In this document: in pieces, positions 62,110 through 64,000 of the stretch
How positions within the stretch are numbered: position 1 is the first letter of the stretch
Layout of the letters: each line of letters starts with the position of its first letter
Source: Longimicrobiales bacterium
Lineage (GTDB): Bacteria; Gemmatimonadota; Gemmatimonadetes; Longimicrobiales; Gaopeijiaceae
Length of the DNA stretch: 64,000 bases
NCBI GenBank assembly: GCA_029245345.1
Contig: JAQWPM010000019.1
Span: 62,001-126,000 of the forward strand
Direction of reading: 5' to 3'
Program-made: the position numbers and the translations under genes
Notes under the pieces: model-generated
What the model saw: only the letters and a program-made list of their open reading frames with translations
The model's database searches: none
Told to the model about the DNA's origin: nothing

Positions 62110-63696
62110 TCACCCATTCGCACCTCTCGCGACATCTTGGACACTCGTGACCGTATTGTGCCCGAGCATATGTGTCTCGTGGTGGATTTCAATCGCAGCA
62201 CCAAGTCTGCGAATGTACTCAGCTGACTTTTTCTGGAAGGTCTGGGCGGAAGCGATTGTGGGATCCCAAAGCAGGAACGGGTTTACCTCACGACGAACCC
62301 AGTCGAGGTAGAGCATTACTCCCACAGTATGCGTAGGGTGGCCTTTCCATGGAATCTTCCCCTCCTTCCAAACGTCAGATGATTTTTCGTACTTCGTTTT
62401 AAGTAGCTGAAGGGGGGTATCGGCAAGGTACTCCGCGAATTTTTGACCAAACGCCTTCCCCCCCAGCTCAGACGCTGACATTAGGGTGACATCCTTGGAT
62501 TCGCAGAGGCCCGAGATGGCGTAATCTGCGATCAGCCTCACAACGACCCACTTAACGCACTCCTCGTGGACGAGCACGTTGCCGCGGCCTTTGAAGCTTG
62601 CAAAGTGCGCTTCGATTGCACGGCCCTGCTGATCAATGTCTTTCCTCAGCACAGCGGTGCGGATTTTCATCTCCGACGCGGTAGTGATTCCCCTACCCGT
62701 CGTCGACGTCCCGACCATGGCAAGTGCGAGTGCCTTTCTCTTCGATCGATCACTGACGGGTTCCGTTTCCTTCGCCCAACTCGCTCGTAGTGTGTCTTCG
62801 AACTGATCGAAGGCTGTTGAAAAGTCTGACGTCATCTTCGGCAGCGAGAGACTCAAATTCTCCGGCTTCACGTTCATCGTGCGGAGGGTGTCGAATTTCT
62901 GGGCCGCGTCCATCACGGTCTTTTCCATTCCCTCCGCCGTTGGAACCCCAACCGGGACGTAATTCGCGGCCCGAACAAATGTCTTGGTTTTCAGCGCACC
63001 CGTGACGGCACCTCCGATGCCGCCAATCGCGGACAACGGAAACGGGAGAACTTTCATGGCATCAAACACCGACTTCGCGATGCTGAGCTTGGCGTCGATT
63101 GCCTTCGCGTCATCCTGATGGAGCCCAATGAACTGAGTGCTTGCAACATCAAGTACGCGGAAAAAACTCAAGCGGGTTGCCCCGAAGCCTGTACTGATGT
63201 CCGTGTACAGCTTGCCCAGATCAGTTGCCAGGCTGTTGAGGGCACCCTCCAATTCCACGTTCTGAGCCGTTTGCTGCACGTGAAACGGGGTAGTGTTGGC
63301 GTACTGCAGTTCTCGGTTAAGTTCGGCCATCATGGCAACCGCCTCCGGATTCCTGACGACGGGAACCGGCCTTGGCTCGGGCGGAGGAACCACGATCGGC
63401 TCCGGATCTTGGACAATCGGCACCTCGACCGGCGTCACCGCCAACCTCAGGCTGACCACGGCACCCTTCTGATTCCGGATACTCTGCTTCCATGCCTCAG
63501 GAGTTTTCCGGCGCTAGTGGTCCGAAATATAGGCCTCAAGGGTCGACCTGATCCGGCCGAGGAGTTCGGGAGTCTTCCCCTGCGTGTTGTATCCTAGAAT
63601 TGCCGTATCCACCGCCTTCAGCAAATCACTTCGACTGTCGAAGAAACCTCCTTCAGTGCTCTTCATCCAGTCGGCGTGGCTGGGGATATTTCCCAT
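62110..63696 (-). pseudogene. Accessory protein of unknown function, interrupted by an in-frame amber
   Basis: From ATG 63696 (AGGAT upstream) one frame gives 60 residues (ADWMKSTEGGFF ... RIRSTLEAYISDH), then TAG 63514-63516. It continues without a frame change for another 467 codons, through 18 codons (RRKTPEAWKQSIRNQKGA) to a possible GTG 63459 and on to 62110. The large part has a Pro/Val-rich stretch (PEPIVVPPPEPRPVPVV), a Gly-rich segment near 150, and a C-terminal half with HEECVKWVVVRLIADYAI. I do not recognise the family. The N-terminal style (VDTAILGYN ... LEAYISDH ... SIRN..GAV) recalls large effector/toxin-like proteins. Translation may also start at GTG 63459 (449 residues). Confidence 0.55.
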
Positions 63697-63983
63697 AAGT
63701 CTGATCCTAACCGGAGTTCGCTAAATGGTGACACGGCCGCTTCTTTTCCGCGACTCTGGTGTGGCGCAGATAGGGGCTCTTGTCAAAGTATAGTGCCGCA
63801 CGAAGACGCAGCAAGTTCATAGATCTCGGGCAAGCCGGGGCGTGATTCGCTCCCGTGGTGCGGGTTCGGCGGAAGGGGCTGTTGCTGCGGCAAAGTCAGT
63901 TTTCCCGGCAGAGCTTCCGCCAGTGAACGGTCGGCCTATTACGTCGACTTAGATCGCCGCCTGTGCCCACGTGGTGCCCACAC
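63697..63983. other. End-of-window intergenic stretch
   Basis: No gene is visible. A short direct repeat GTGCCCAC occurs twice near 63963-63981. Nothing here identifies an attachment site or RNA gene. Confidence 0.3.
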
Positions 63984-64000
63984 AAAAAAAGCCTCCCCGT
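63984..64000 (-). terminator. Half of a probable intrinsic terminator cut by the window end
   Basis: On the minus strand ACGGGGAGGC is followed directly by TTTTTTT, the right arm and U-tract of an intrinsic terminator whose left arm (GCCTCCCC) would lie beyond 64000. It would serve a minus-strand gene outside the window. Confidence 0.4.

Noticed and set aside
63963-63981. Repeated GTGCCCAC as an attachment site
   Set aside because: Two 8-nt copies a few bases apart are not evidence of integration, and no integrase or matching distant copy is visible.

Overview
The window is high-GC DNA from a Gram-negative (diderm) bacterium. A full Kdo/Lpt lipopolysaccharide gene set, lipobox-bearing lipoproteins and many secreted proteins with bacterial Ig-like domains, beta-propellers and TolB/amidohydrolase-type remnants are present. 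The protein style (LVIVD propellers, DUF5107-TPR, several gamma-glutamyltransferases, Big-domain proteases) is most like Gemmatimonadota, probably an environmental or marine lineage. That placement is inferred from gene content, not from a phylogenetic marker search. Layout: 1-400 is the 5' part of a ptsN-like gene, then dusB (532-1530) and ssrA tmRNA (1605-1957, encoded tag ANTDMALAA). lspA, a CorC/HlyC-type CBS protein, a small zinc-ribbon protein and an NAD-salvage pair (nicotinate phosphoribosyltransferase, nicotinamidase) follow to 6.9 kb. 6.9-12.1 kb holds a secreted LVIVD propeller, a YncE-like lipoprotein propeller, an unrecognised zinc-ribbon membrane protein and trpG/pabA. 12.2-30.8 kb is one long plus-strand envelope locus: kdsB-pyrG-kdsA-kdsC-kdsD-lptC-lptA-like-lptB-rpoN, then a glycan cluster (GT2, wecB, GT4, YfhO-like, flippase, second GT2, methyltransferase), then CYTH and rlpA. 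Almost every junction overlaps by 1-8 nt. It ends at a strong bidirectional hairpin (30936-30971). 31-36 kb is rearranged: a Crp/Fnr gene and an MFS gene on the minus strand each carry the torn end of the other, as two divergent direct repeats, around a plus-strand cassette with an OCH1-like glycosyltransferase and a dead flippase. 36-41 kb has gamma-glutamyltransferase, DUF423, sirtuin and a Big-domain HExxH protease. 41.2-51.5 kb is a minus-strand secreted-protein group: DUF5107-TPR, GH123-like glycosidase, TPR lipoprotein, second LVIVD propeller and a PLP ammonia-lyase. It looks like an undescribed surface or periplasmic glycan-handling system. 51.5-64 kb is a mixed and decaying zone. It contains a RIO kinase, a subtilase with an unusually long Asp-His interval, a second gamma-glutamyltransferase and a cytochrome-b5-fused desaturase. 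It also holds remnants of a YfcC-type transporter, a TolB/amidohydrolase, a methyltransferase, an HTH protein with a nonsense codon and an IS110 transposase, plus an accessory protein split by an in-frame amber codon. No rRNA, tRNA, CRISPR array or intact insertion sequence was seen.
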